Positions 1 to 7,474 are shown, numbered from the stretch's first letter. The stretch is 21,523 nucleotides of DNA from an uncultured Clostridia bacterium (GCA_937901125.1 CALCGT010000011.1:1-21523); one strand, 5' to 3'. Notes: generated by a model not told the origin, from the sequence alone. A program made the numbers and translations.

Positions 1-55
1 CATTTCATTATCTTATATCAGTTTTTTCATTTTACACAAACTTTGAAACAGTCTC

Positions 56-81
56 AAAGACTCCCTTGAAGGGAAGCCTTT
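56..81 (-). terminator. Stem-loop downstream of rplT, possible operon end
   Basis: About 22 bases after the rplT stop the two arms around CTTCCCTT and AAGGGAG can pair over roughly 12 positions with one mismatch and two G-U pairs. On the minus strand it is followed by GAGACTGTTTC rather than a clean T-run, so it is a weak intrinsic terminator at best. Read on the plus strand it is followed by CTTTTTAATTT, so it could also stop transcription arriving from the left. It is the only strong secondary structure after the last gene of the infC operon in the window. Confidence 0.35.
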
Positions 82-103
82 TTAATTTCATTCATAAAAT
101 GAA

Positions 104-457
104 TTAGATGTTCGCTTTTGCTGTTTCAGCCAGTTTTGTGAAAGCAGCGGGATCGGATACAGCCAGTTCAGCCAGCATTTTTCTGTTGATGTTTACGCCA
201 GCTACTTTCAGACCATGAATCAGTTTGCTGTAAGAAATGTTGTTCAGTCTAGCTGCTGCATTGATTCTTACAATCCACAGGCTTCTGTATTCTCTCTTTG
301 TCTGTTTTCTGCCAGCGAATGCAAATGCCATTGCTTTCATTACAGACTGTTTTGCTACTCTGTACTGTTTGCTTCTAGCACCACGGTAACCTCTAGCCAG
401 CTTCAGTACTTTTTTATGTTTTTTTCTAGCGTTCAGCGCTCCTTTTACTCTTGCCAT
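104..457 (-). CDS. rplT: 50S ribosomal protein L20
   Basis: This 117-residue basic protein is L20, which binds 23S rRNA early in assembly of the large subunit. The N-terminus MARVKGALNARKKHKKVLKLARGYR (positions 1-25, an extended rRNA-binding tail) and the core around GRKQTKREYRSLWIVRINAA are diagnostic, and the length is the family norm. An ATG start is set by a GGAGGA ribosome binding site at 465-470. It is the last gene of infC-rpmI-rplT, 56 bases after rpmI. In low-G+C Gram-positives L20 represses this operon by binding the leader mRNA upstream of infC; a matching leader is present here (1290-1440), so autoregulation is likely though inferred. Confidence 0.98.
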   Translation of the reverse strand: MARVKGALNARKKHKKVLKLARGYRGARSKQYRVAKQSVMKAMAFAFAGRKQTKREYRSLWIVRINAAARLNNISYSKLIHGLKVAGVNINRKMLAELAVSDPAAFTKLAETAKANI

Positions 458-513
458 TGTAAAGTCCTCCTAATAAAATATACTCGAAAAATAGTTGTCC
501 CAAGACTGCTTGA

Positions 514-714
514 TTATGCGTAAGGCAGCAGTGTCTTTTTCACTTTGTTTTCAACTGTTCTGTCAACTGTTGTAGCGTGTCTCAGGTTTCTTTTTCTCTT
601 TCTGGACTTTTTACCAAGGATGTGCTGTGTGTTGGATTTGTTTCTTTTCAGTTTACCTGTGCCAGTGATTTTAAATCTTTTTGCTGCTGCTTTTTTTGTT
701 TTCAACTTAGGCAT
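514..714 (-). CDS. rpmI: 50S ribosomal protein L35
   Basis: This 66-residue, very lysine/arginine-rich protein is L35 of the large ribosomal subunit. It begins MPKLKTKKAAAKRFKITGTGK, the family hallmark, and contains HILGKKSRKRKRNLR in the middle. Its length is typical (64-66). The ATG is preceded by GGAGGAT at about 722-728 with normal spacing. It lies 51 bases downstream of infC and 56 bases upstream of rplT, the order conserved across bacteria. No promoter or terminator is visible between the three genes, so they are read as one transcript from the promoter near 1447-1475. Confidence 0.98.
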   Translation of the reverse strand: MPKLKTKKAAAKRFKITGTGKLKRNKSNTQHILGKKSRKRKRNLRHATTVDRTVENKVKKTLLPYA

Positions 715-765
715 TGTATTATCCTCCTAAAAATGTTTTGTGATAGTTTCCTTCCGCTTTGCGGA

Positions 766-1272
766 TCAGTTCTTTGGTGCAAGGAACATAACCAGGCTCT
801 TGCCTTCCATTTTGGGCTGTTTATCCACTACGCCAAATTCTTCTGTTGCTTTCGCAAAATCTTCCATGATCTGCATGCCAACTTTGGAATGACCGATTTC
901 ACGGCCTCTGAAACGGATACTGATTTTAACCTTGTCGCCGTCCTTCAAAAATTCGTTTGCTTTTTTGACTTTTACCTGAACATCATGTGTATCGATGCTG
1001 GGGGACAAACGCAGTTCCTTTACATCAACAGTTTTCTGTTTCTTTCTGGCTTCTTTTTCTTTCTTTGCCTGATCAAATTTGTATTTTCCGTAGTCCATGA
1101 TGCGGCATACGGGGGGTTTCGCTGTTGGTGCGATCTTTACCAGATCCAGCTTTCTTTCGTCAGCAATTTTCTGGGCTTCCCTGGAGGAAACGATACCAAG
1201 CTGTTCGCCGTTTTCGTCGATCAGTCTGATTTCTTTGTCCCTAATTTGTTCGTTAATCATTAATTCAGTAAT
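766..1272 (-). CDS. infC: Translation initiation factor IF-3, apparent ATT start
   Basis: IF-3 binds the 30S subunit, keeps the subunits apart and checks start codon and initiator tRNA. The N-domain opens with INEQIRDKEIRLIDENGEQLG; a lysine-rich linker (KKEKEARKKQKTVDVKELRLSP) leads to the C-domain ending around KQPKMEGKSLVMFLAPK. The start was chosen from the ribosome binding site: GGGAGGTG (1280-1287) lies 9 bases before an in-frame ATT (1272-1270), giving 168 residues. The first ATG (1260-1258) is 21 bases from that site, too far, and an in-frame TTG at 1278 is too close. ATT starts are classic for infC because IF-3 discriminates against them and so limits its own synthesis. If the ATG were used the protein would have 164 residues. 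Confidence 0.95.
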   Translation of the reverse strand: MTELMINEQIRDKEIRLIDENGEQLGIVSSREAQKIADERKLDLVKIAPTAKPPVCRIMDYGKYKFDQAKKEKEARKKQKTVDVKELRLSPSIDTHDVQVKVKKANEFLKDGDKVKISIRFRGREIGHSKVGMQIMEDFAKATEEFGVVDKQPKMEGKSLVMFLAPKN

Positions 1273-1306
1273 TGTCAAGCACCTCCCAAATAGACTGTAT
1301 CCACAT

Positions 1307-1345
1307 GCGCTTTTACAATAAAAAAGCGCCGGAAGAATCCGCCGC
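1307..1345 (-). promoter_or_regulatory. infC leader attenuator: competing hairpins
   Basis: On the minus strand, GCGGCGGA (1338-1345) pairs with TCCGGCGC (1326-1333), with one G-G mismatch, and is followed by six T (1320-1325): an intrinsic terminator before infC. The 3' arm of this terminator continues as GCGCTTTT (1322-1329), which pairs perfectly with AAAAGCGC (1307-1314) just downstream. The two structures share bases 1326-1329 and the T-run, so they exclude each other. The position and operon fit the ribosomal protein L20 leader of Firmicutes (Rfam family for the infC-rpmI-rplT operon), where L20 binding promotes termination. The family assignment is inference; the pairing is seen. Confidence 0.65.
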
Positions 1346-1446
1346 ACACAGAAAAACAGAGCTTACCCCTGTTTCAAATACTGTATTAACCCTATTTGCT
1401 CATGCCATAAGGTGAGAAGCGGAACTTCTTCTTTGTTTACCGTAGC

Positions 1447-1475
1447 AGTATACCATCCCTACTCCCTTATGTCAA
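1447..1475 (-). promoter_or_regulatory. Sigma-A promoter of infC-rpmI-rplT
   Basis: Minus strand TTGACA (1470-1475) and TATACT (1447-1452) are separated by 17 bases, an almost perfect vegetative promoter. The start site would fall near 1440, leaving a leader of about 165 bases before infC that holds the attenuator. A small hairpin (AGAAG/CTTCT, 1415-1429) lies early in that leader. Confidence 0.88.
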
Positions 1476-1513
1476 ACCTTTTTTCACATTTTTTTGAACT
1501 TTTTTCAGAAAAT

Positions 1514-1541
1514 ACAGGCGAGAGGAATTCCCCTCACCTGT
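1514..1541 (-). terminator. Intrinsic terminator of thrS
   Basis: The minus strand reads ACAGGTGAGGGGAA then TTCCTCTCGCCTGT, a 14-pair inverted repeat with two G-U pairs, followed by ATTTTCTG. It starts 24 bases after the thrS stop codon, so it insulates thrS from the infC promoter just downstream. Confidence 0.85.
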
Positions 1542-1564
1542 TGCATTTCTTCTCTTTTTGAAGA

Positions 1565-3472
1565 TCAATCCAGAGCTTTTGTTTCGATTTCTTCTTTGAT
1601 TCTTGCAATGAAATCTGCCAGAGCAACCTGACCTTCTTCGCCGTTCTTTCTGGAACGCAGGGAAACCATGTTTGCTTCCTGATCCTTTTCACCAACAACG
1701 ATGATATAAGGTACTCTTTCGTTTCTTGCTTCTCTGATCTTATAACCAATCTTTTCTGCACGGTTGTCTGTTTCTACACGGATACCTTCTTTGTCCAGTG
1801 CATCAGATACACTCTTCGCATAATCTGCGAATTTTTCGGAAATAGGCAGAACCTTAACCTGAACAGGAGACAGCCATACAGGGAACTGACCTGCGAAGTG
1901 TTCGATCAGGATACCGATGAAACGCTCGATGGAACCGAAGCATACACGGTGAATCATAACGGGACGTTTCTTTGTGCCGTCTGCTGCTGTGTATTCCAGT
2001 TCAAATCTTTCGGGCATCTGCATATCCAGCTGGATTGTACCACACTGCCATGTTCTGCCGATGGAGTCTTCCAGATGGAAGTCGATCTTAGGACCGTAGA
2101 ATGCGCCGTCACCTTCATTGATTGTATAATCAATACCATTTTCATCCAAAGCATTCTGCAGACCAGCTGTAGCGATTTCCCAAGCTTCGTCGGAGCCCAT
2201 GCTGTCTTCAGGTCTTGTGGACAGTTCGATATGATATTTGAAGCCGAACAGTTTGTATACACCATCAATCAGGCTAATTACACCAGAGATCTCATCTTTG
2301 ATCTGTTCTTCTGTCATGAAGATATGAGCGTCATCCTGATTGAAGCAGCGTACACGCATCAGACCGTGCAGCGCACCGCTCTTTTCATGTCTGTGAACCA
2401 GACCGATTTCAGCCACACGCATAGGCAGGTCTCTGTAGGAATGCATATCCTGTTTGTAAACCAGCATACCGCCAGGGCAGTTCATAGGTTTTACTGCGTA
2501 GTCCTCATCATCGATGACTGTTGTATACATGTTATCTTTGTAGTGTTCCCAGTGACCGGATCTGTACCACAGTTCTCTGTTCAGGATGATGGGTGTAGAG
2601 ATTTCAACATAGCCTGCTTCTTTGTGGATCTGTCTCCAGTAATCCAGCAGTGTATTTTTCAGCACCATACCTTTAGGCAGGAAGAAGGGGAAGCCAGGGC
2701 CCTCATCCAGCAGAGCGAACAGTTTCAGTTCTTTGCCCAGTTTTCTGTGGTCACGTTTCTTTGCTTCTTCCATCATGTTCAGGTAAGCTTCCAGTTCGGA
2801 TGCCTTAGGGTAAGCTGTACCATAGATTCTGGACAGCATTTTGTTCTTTTCGGAGCCTCTCCAGTAAGCACCTGCAACGGATGTCAGCTTGATTGCTTTC
2901 ACGTTCTTTGTGCTCATCAGGTGAGGGCCTGCACACAGATCTGTGAAGTCGCCCTGTTTGTAGAAGGAGATAACCGCATCTTCGGGCAGATCCTGGATCA
3001 GTTCAACTTTGTAGGGTTCATCTCTTTCTTCCATGTATTTGATCGCTTCTGCTCTGGGCAGTTCAAATCTTTCGATAGCGATATCTTCTTTTGCGATCTT
3101 TTTCATTTCAGCTTCCAGAGCTTCCAGTTCTTCCTGTGTGAAAGCTTTTTCTCTGTCGAAGTCATAGTAGAAGCCATCAGCAATAGCAGGACCGATCGCA
3201 ATCTTTGCTTCGGGATACAGGCGTTTTACTGCCTGTGCCAGCATATGGGATGCTGTGTGGCGGAATGCCAGCTTACCTGCTTCATCTTCGAATGTACAGA
3301 TGGAAACTTCTGCGTCTTTTTCTACAACGAAACGCAGATCTTTTACTTCGCCGTCAACGATACCAGCGCAAGCGTTTCTTGCCAGACCTTCGCTGATGGA
3401 TTTTGCAATTTCCAGTACAGATACAGCGCCGTCAAATTCTTTTACAACGCCGTCTTTCAGTGTGATTTTCAT
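1565..3472 (-). CDS. thrS: Threonine--tRNA ligase
   Basis: Class II threonyl-tRNA synthetase, which charges tRNA-Thr and edits mischarged serine. The 635 residues have the full order: TGS domain (about 1-60), editing domain with H72-x3-H76 (HTASH) and C180/H184 (TDLCAGPHL), catalytic core with motif 2 around GLVHRHEKSGALHGLMRVR, and a C-terminal anticodon-binding domain starting near PVWLSPVQVKVLP. The zinc ligands of the active site are visible as C332 (MNCPGG), H383 (DDAHIF) and H508 (MIHRV). The ATG has an AGGAGAG site at normal distance. The gene is monocistronic: its own promoter and a T-box leader lie upstream and a strong terminator downstream, so expression should rise when uncharged tRNA-Thr accumulates. 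Confidence 0.98.
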   Translation of the reverse strand: MKITLKDGVVKEFDGAVSVLEIAKSISEGLARNACAGIVDGEVKDLRFVVEKDAEVSICTFEDEAGKLAFRHTASHMLAQAVKRLYPEAKIAIGPAIADGFYYDFDREKAFTQEELEALEAEMKKIAKEDIAIERFELPRAEAIKYMEERDEPYKVELIQDLPEDAVISFYKQGDFTDLCAGPHLMSTKNVKAIKLTSVAGAYWRGSEKNKMLSRIYGTAYPKASELEAYLNMMEEAKKRDHRKLGKELKLFALLDEGPGFPFFLPKGMVLKNTLLDYWRQIHKEAGYVEISTPIILNRELWYRSGHWEHYKDNMYTTVIDDEDYAVKPMNCPGGMLVYKQDMHSYRDLPMRVAEIGLVHRHEKSGALHGLMRVRCFNQDDAHIFMTEEQIKDEISGVISLIDGVYKLFGFKYHIELSTRPEDSMGSDEAWEIATAGLQNALDENGIDYTINEGDGAFYGPKIDFHLEDSIGRTWQCGTIQLDMQMPERFELEYTAADGTKKRPVMIHRVCFGSIERFIGILIEHFAGQFPVWLSPVQVKVLPISEKFADYAKSVSDALDKEGIRVETDNRAEKIGYKIREARNERVPYIIVVGEKDQEANMVSLRSRKNGEEGQVALADFIARIKEEIETKALD

Positions 3473-3519
3473 AGTTTTTCTCTCCTTTTTATCAGAACAT
3501 TTTTTCGAAAGCTGATTTT

Positions 3520-3797
3520 GGGCAAAAGAAAAAGCCCATCATCCACTTTCCTCTACGAAAAGGGACGAGAGCACCTACTCCCGCGGTTCCACCCTAATTG
3601 TCATTAAAACCACTCATTTTTCGACGATAACGGAGTCACCGGGCTGTATTGGAGCCGCTCAGAGGTGGTTTTCATACACTCTCCCTCGCAGGATACTTCC
3701 ACCCATGAAACCGAAGCTCCAAGGTATCCCTCTCTGTGGCATCAGGAAAGGACTACTGTCCTCATCAACGCATTAACAATATCTTGTGTTTTACACA
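3520..3797 (-). promoter_or_regulatory. T-box leader (threonine) of thrS
   Basis: The canonical T-box sequence AGGGTGGAACCGCG is present on the minus strand at 3581-3594. About 80 bases earlier the 3' side of Stem I reads ATGAAAACCACCTCT (3661-3675), with an ACC threonine codon at 3667-3669 (a second, adjacent ACC at 3664-3666) as the likely specifier. The beginning of the leader, GTTGATGAGGACAGTAG near 3753-3769, matches the usual start of Stem I. After the T-box a GGGCTTTTTCTTTT stretch (about 3524-3537) supplies the terminator tail. Uncharged tRNA-Thr would pair with specifier and T-box and favour antitermination. I did not fold the exact terminator arms. Confidence 0.93.
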
Positions 3798-3803
3798 TTG
3801 CTA

Positions 3804-3831
3804 ATTATACCATTTTGTAACATTCTGTCAA
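3804..3831 (-). promoter_or_regulatory. Sigma-A promoter of thrS
   Basis: Perfect consensus boxes on the minus strand: TTGACA (3826-3831) and TATAAT (3804-3809), 16 bases apart. Transcription would start near 3797 and run through the T-box leader. The promoter lies in the 57-84 bases after the corA stop; I see no convincing terminator for corA before it. Confidence 0.92.
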
Positions 3832-3887
3832 CAGTTTTTTGGAAATTTGTTCTGTATAATTTTACATATGTCCGCAGAGAGGATACA

Positions 3888-4799
3888 TCAGAACCATTTT
3901 TTCTTTTTGAAAATAGCCATGACTACTAGAATGCAAACCAAAGAAATCAGTGTGACAAAGAGATAGCCATACTTCCAGCCATATTCTGGCATATCAAAAT
4001 TCATGCCATACCAGCCTACAATCAGGGTCAGGGGCAGGAATATGGTCGTCACCACTGTAAAAATTTTCATAGTCGTATTCAGACTGATATCTACCTCTGC
4101 TTCATAGCTTTCCCGAACCTGGGTCACATATTCTCGCAGATTCAGCACATTCTGGAAGCGGCGTTCCGTTCTTCTATAGAGCATTTTGAAGGAGCGGAGG
4201 GTCTTTCCGTCAAAAATGACATTCTCATTTTCTACCAGAATATCCAGTACATTCAAAAACTGTTCATAGTATTTCTTCAAAACCATGAGCCGTTTTCGCA
4301 GACTGATGATCTCCGAAACGCAATCCCGCTTTCCTGCGGCGATCAGCGCCTGCTCCAAGTCCATGATCTCTTTTTCAATCCCGTCAAAGGCGATATCGTC
4401 TTCCTTCGTCTGCATTTCAAAGAATAAATAGATCACACGATTCAAAGTCACACGTTCGCCCAGGGTTTCCATACACTCTTCCAAAAGGGAGACAACCTCT
4501 TCTATCTTGGAGGTAAAGAAAAAAGCCTTTCCTTTCTCCAAATACAGAATGACGCTTCCCCGGCTCAAAAGGATATTCTGGAAATCCAACATTTCCAGGC
4601 TCACGCAGTCAAAATTTTCAAAGGAATCATATCTGGCATAGCTAAACCGTCTGGCATCTTCCAGTACTTCCGGCGCGATCCCCCATTTTTTCCCGCAGGA
4701 AAGCATTTCCTCATAGGGAAAAATCCCCAGCAGTCCTTCTTCCTGCCTTGATGCTTCAGATTTCTTTTGCCAGACGCCGTTCCTGATGATATAATACAT
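3888..4799 (-). CDS. CorA-family divalent cation transporter
   Basis: A 303-residue member of the CorA family of pentameric Mg2+/Co2+ channels in the cell membrane. A soluble, helix-rich N-terminal domain (about 1-240) precedes two C-terminal membrane segments; the first (about 244-263, FTVVTTIFLPLTLIVGWY) ends in the signature Y-G-M-N-F (GMN at 265-267), and the second runs about 276-297, followed by a basic tail KKKKWF. The loop after GMN, DMPEYGWKYG, contains acidic residues as in the family. ATG with a GGAGAAGG site. The gene follows ybjQ by 63 bases, but a terminator lies between them. The transported ion (Mg2+, Co2+, Ni2+ or Zn2+) cannot be told from sequence. Confidence 0.93.
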   Translation of the reverse strand: MYYIIRNGVWQKKSEASRQEEGLLGIFPYEEMLSCGKKWGIAPEVLEDARRFSYARYDSFENFDCVSLEMLDFQNILLSRGSVILYLEKGKAFFFTSKIEEVVSLLEECMETLGERVTLNRVIYLFFEMQTKEDDIAFDGIEKEIMDLEQALIAAGKRDCVSEIISLRKRLMVLKKYYEQFLNVLDILVENENVIFDGKTLRSFKMLYRRTERRFQNVLNLREYVTQVRESYEAEVDISLNTTMKIFTVVTTIFLPLTLIVGWYGMNFDMPEYGWKYGYLFVTLISLVCILVVMAIFKKKKWF

Positions 4800-4826
4800 G
4801 GCACCTTCTCCATTCTTTCATCCACC

Positions 4827-4854
4827 ATAAAGAAAAGCGGCGATCCCCCGCCGC
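4827..4854 (-). terminator. Intrinsic terminator after the YbjQ-family gene
   Basis: Minus strand GCGGCG (4849-4854), loop GGGGAT, CGCCGC (4837-4842), then TTTTCTTTAT. It starts 8 bases after the ybjQ-like stop and ends about 36 bases before the corA ATG, leaving little room for a separate corA promoter downstream of it. Confidence 0.8.
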
Positions 4855-4862
4855 CTGATATC

Positions 4863-5174
4863 TTATTTAAATCTCACTGCTGTGCCGTAAATCATAACTT
4901 CTGCCGCCCCTGCCATGATCGCGCTTGTGGAATAGTGGATATTCACCACAGCATCTGCTCCCAGCTTTTCCGCATTTTCGATCAAACGCTGCAGGGCGAT
5001 CTTTCTAGCTTCCTCCATCATTTCCGTATAAGCCTTCAGTTCCCCGCCGACAATGGACTTCAAGCCTGCACCGAGATCACGCCCTATATTTTTGGACTGG
5101 ATGGTAGAACCGTTTACCAACCCCAACATTTCCAATTCTTTCCCCGCAACATAATCTGTATTCACTAAAATCAT
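4863..5174 (-). CDS. YbjQ/UPF0145-family protein (function unknown)
   Basis: A small soluble protein of 103 residues from the YbjQ (UPF0145, DUF74) family, usually described as a putative heavy-metal-binding family that forms ring-like pentamers; its biochemical role is not established. The family pattern is clear: MILVNTDYVAGKELEMLGLVNGSTI at the start and the central LGADAVVNIHYSTSAIMAGAAEVMIYGTAV near the end. I start it at the ATG 5174, because AAAGGATG lies about 9 bases before it and the family begins here; the reading frame stays open upstream to a TTG at 5228, but nothing supports that start. It follows the PII-like gene by 60 bases and ends at a terminator, so it is probably the last gene of the DUF1538 operon. 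Confidence 0.85.
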   Translation of the reverse strand: MILVNTDYVAGKELEMLGLVNGSTIQSKNIGRDLGAGLKSIVGGELKAYTEMMEEARKIALQRLIENAEKLGADAVVNIHYSTSAIMAGAAEVMIYGTAVRFK

Positions 5175-5234
5175 ACAAATCATCCTTTCGTTTTCTTTCA
5201 TCATAGTCCGAAACTGCGGTTCTGTCAATTTTCT

Positions 5235-5918
5235 TTAGCCCAGCCGCACCATATCCTCAATTGTCAGAGAACAAACTGTCCCTCTTGCTTCTGTTTTCAA
5301 GCCATGTTGGCTGTTGATCGCTTCCATAATGTCCTTCCGCTTGCTGGAAGGAGATACGATGGCGATGATCTCCTTTTCCTGCTGTACCGTGATTCCATAG
5401 AATTCCTCTGTGCTTTTACTGCCTGCCCAACGGGCATGGATGATGGTGCCGCCGCGGGCTCCAGCTTTTCTGGCGGTATGCATCACTTCCTCTGTGAAGC
5501 CCTGATTGACTGTCACAAGAATCATGCTGTTTTCCATTCCTTCTTCCATCAGAATATTCCCCCTTCCCTGCACTTCCCTGACGGGCATCAGGATCGACAA
5601 TGCCAAAACATGGGACATGGCTGTAATCTTCATATCAAATACGATGCCCTTGGAACGAGCGCTGCCTCTCAATTCATAATTCAGATCCCGCATTAGCTGA
5701 TTCACAAGTGTAGCCTTGCCAATGCTGAATACCACGTCCTTCTCCAAACTATCCAAACCAAGAAGATCCATGATCTCCGAGGTCGCTGTCCCCTTTCCCG
5801 CACACTGCAGATGATGGGTGACCTTTTGTCCATTGAATAACTCAATCATATTTCTGCCCTGCCCTCGTTCCACGATAGAAACGATCAGCTTCATAGGTTC
5901 CATTGGTAAAGATTTCAT
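5235..5918 (-). CDS. Tandem PII-like signal protein
   Basis: A 227-residue soluble protein that appears to hold two PII-type (GlnB-like) domains in a row. The first (about 9-105) has KLIVSIVERGQG...GKGTATSEIMDLLGL; the second (about 130-227) has MILVTVNQGFTEEVMHTARKAG followed by the PII signature-like GARGGTIIHARWAG (153-166). PII proteins normally sense nucleotides and 2-oxoglutarate as trimers of ~110 residues. Here the long T-loop with its modified tyrosine is not evident, so classical nitrogen signalling is doubtful. ATG with GAGGTG 5-6 bases before it. It begins 14 bases after the stop of the DUF1538 membrane protein; such tight coupling suggests it senses a ligand for, or gates, that protein, as GlnK does for AmtB. 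This role is inferred. Confidence 0.8.
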   Translation of the reverse strand: MKSLPMEPMKLIVSIVERGQGRNMIELFNGQKVTHHLQCAGKGTATSEIMDLLGLDSLEKDVVFSIGKATLVNQLMRDLNYELRGSARSKGIVFDMKITAMSHVLALSILMPVREVQGRGNILMEEGMENSMILVTVNQGFTEEVMHTARKAGARGGTIIHARWAGSKSTEEFYGITVQQEKEIIAIVSPSSKRKDIMEAINSQHGLKTEARGTVCSLTIEDMVRLG

Positions 5919-5932
5919 CTCGTCACCTCATC

Positions 5933-7453
5933 TCAGTCAAAATATAGAACATCATCTTCCAACTGGGTAAGCTGTACTGCGATATAGCGCTGTTTTGCTT
6001 TTTCCTTCATCTGCGCAAGCAGACCCATCAGCTGAATCGTAATCAAAGGCGTCATAGCTACCATAGCAACGATGCCAAAGGCATCCGTCATGATATTCCC
6101 GCCAATTGCTTCACAAGCTCCCATGGCAAAAGGAAGCAAAAAGGTCGCCGTCATGGGGCCGGATGCCACGCCGCCGCTGTCGAAGGCGATGCCGGTAAAG
6201 ATAGGCGATACATGACGGGTCAGGAACAGCGCAAGAGCATATCCGGGGATCAGGAACCATAAAATAGAGGTTCCGATCAGGATACGCAGCATAGCAATGC
6301 CAACGGAAACACAGACACCAATGGACAGTGCGCTCTGCATCATTTTCGCAGTCACAAACCCATTGGAGATCTCTTCTACCTGCTTTGTCAAAACGTATAC
6401 AGCAGGCTCTGCCGCAACAATGAAATAGCCGATGACCATACCAATGGGGATCAGCAGCCAGGAATGACTGCTTTCCGCAATGCCTGCACCAATGATCTGA
6501 CCTACAGGCATAAAACCAACATTCACACCACAAAGGAATAAACTCAGTCCAAAATATACAAAGACAAAGCCTGTGGCGATCCGCATTAGCTGATGGTGCT
6601 TATATCGTTTATAAAACAACTGGAAGGTAATGAATACCAGAATAATAGGAACCAATGCCATTGCCACTTCACGCAAATATTCCGGAAAGGCATGTGCAAA
6701 CAAAATTGCCGCGTCCTTTGTCGTTTCCACCACAGGGATCTCTGTTGAAGAATACAATGCAGAATCGGGTTCATAAAAAACCCCCAGCAGCAGCACTGCC
6801 AGAATCGGCCCAATACTGCAAAGGGAAATCAGGCCAAAACTATCCTCACGAGAGTTTTTATCGCTTCGCAAGGTCGCCATACCAATCCCCAAAGCCATGA
6901 TAAAAGGAACCGTTACCGGGCCTGTCGTAACACCGCCGCTGTCAAAGGAAACCGGCACAAAGGATTCCGGTGCGAGGATCGCCAGCCCAAAAATAAGAGC
7001 ATAAAAGAATACCAGCATCTTTGCCAAAGGGATATGAAAAAAAATGCGGATCTGAGCGACCATCAGGAAAAAACCTACGCCAGCTGCCACAGCCAGGATT
7101 AAAACTCTATTGGGGATAGCAGGTACCTGCTCCGCCAAAACCTGTAAATCAGGCTCTGCAATGGTAATAAGCATTCCCAGAATAAAACACACCGCCAAAG
7201 GCCCGATGATGTTTTTGGCGCGGCTCATTTCCACGCCAATGCCCTCGCCCATAGACATCATGGACATATCCGCCCCCAAGGTAAAAAAGCCCATCCCAAA
7301 AATCAACATCACCGTACCAAACAAAAACAATACCAACGCACCGGACGAAAGGGGCATCATCGTTACACTGAGCAATAACACCATAGCTGTCAGCGGAAGA
7401 ACAGATGCCAATGATTCAATTATTTTTTCTTTCAATTTTAAATTATGCAGCAA
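5933..7453 (-). CDS. DUF1538 polytopic membrane protein, putative transporter
   Basis: A 506-residue, very hydrophobic protein of the DUF1538 family, whose substrate is not known. It is an internal duplication of two halves about 250 residues apart: FDSGGVTTGPVT (170-181) is repeated as FDSGGVASGPMT (424-435), and AEPDLQVLAEQV (99-110) as AEPAVYVLTKQV (348-359). Each half has about five to six membrane segments, and a loop of roughly 50 residues (195-245 region, then 228-262 outside the bilayer) separates them. Repeated small-residue motifs of this sort (D-S-G-G between helices) are typical of transport paths. The start is a TTG, chosen because GGGGGAG lies 5 bases upstream. It leads an operon with the PII-like and YbjQ genes. 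It could carry an ion or a small organic anion; nothing in the sequence decides. Confidence 0.85.
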   Translation of the reverse strand: MLHNLKLKEKIIESLASVLPLTAMVLLLSVTMMPLSSGALVLFLFGTVMLIFGMGFFTLGADMSMMSMGEGIGVEMSRAKNIIGPLAVCFILGMLITIAEPDLQVLAEQVPAIPNRVLILAVAAGVGFFLMVAQIRIFFHIPLAKMLVFFYALIFGLAILAPESFVPVSFDSGGVTTGPVTVPFIMALGIGMATLRSDKNSREDSFGLISLCSIGPILAVLLLGVFYEPDSALYSSTEIPVVETTKDAAILFAHAFPEYLREVAMALVPIILVFITFQLFYKRYKHHQLMRIATGFVFVYFGLSLFLCGVNVGFMPVGQIIGAGIAESSHSWLLIPIGMVIGYFIVAAEPAVYVLTKQVEEISNGFVTAKMMQSALSIGVCVSVGIAMLRILIGTSILWFLIPGYALALFLTRHVSPIFTGIAFDSGGVASGPMTATFLLPFAMGACEAIGGNIMTDAFGIVAMVAMTPLITIQLMGLLAQMKEKAKQRYIAVQLTQLEDDVLYFD

Positions 7454-7474
7454 ATTTTCTCCCCCTTTTATAAA

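Noticed and set aside
56..81. Plus-strand terminator of a gene entering from the left
   Set aside because: The stem is followed by a T-rich stretch on the plus strand, but no plus-strand gene exists in the first 55 bases to support it; kept only as a weak stem-loop after rplT.
1898..3607. A 569-codon open frame on the plus strand opposite thrS
   Set aside because: Antisense shadow of thrS running into the T-box leader; its composition (Cys- and Phe-rich) is not protein-like.
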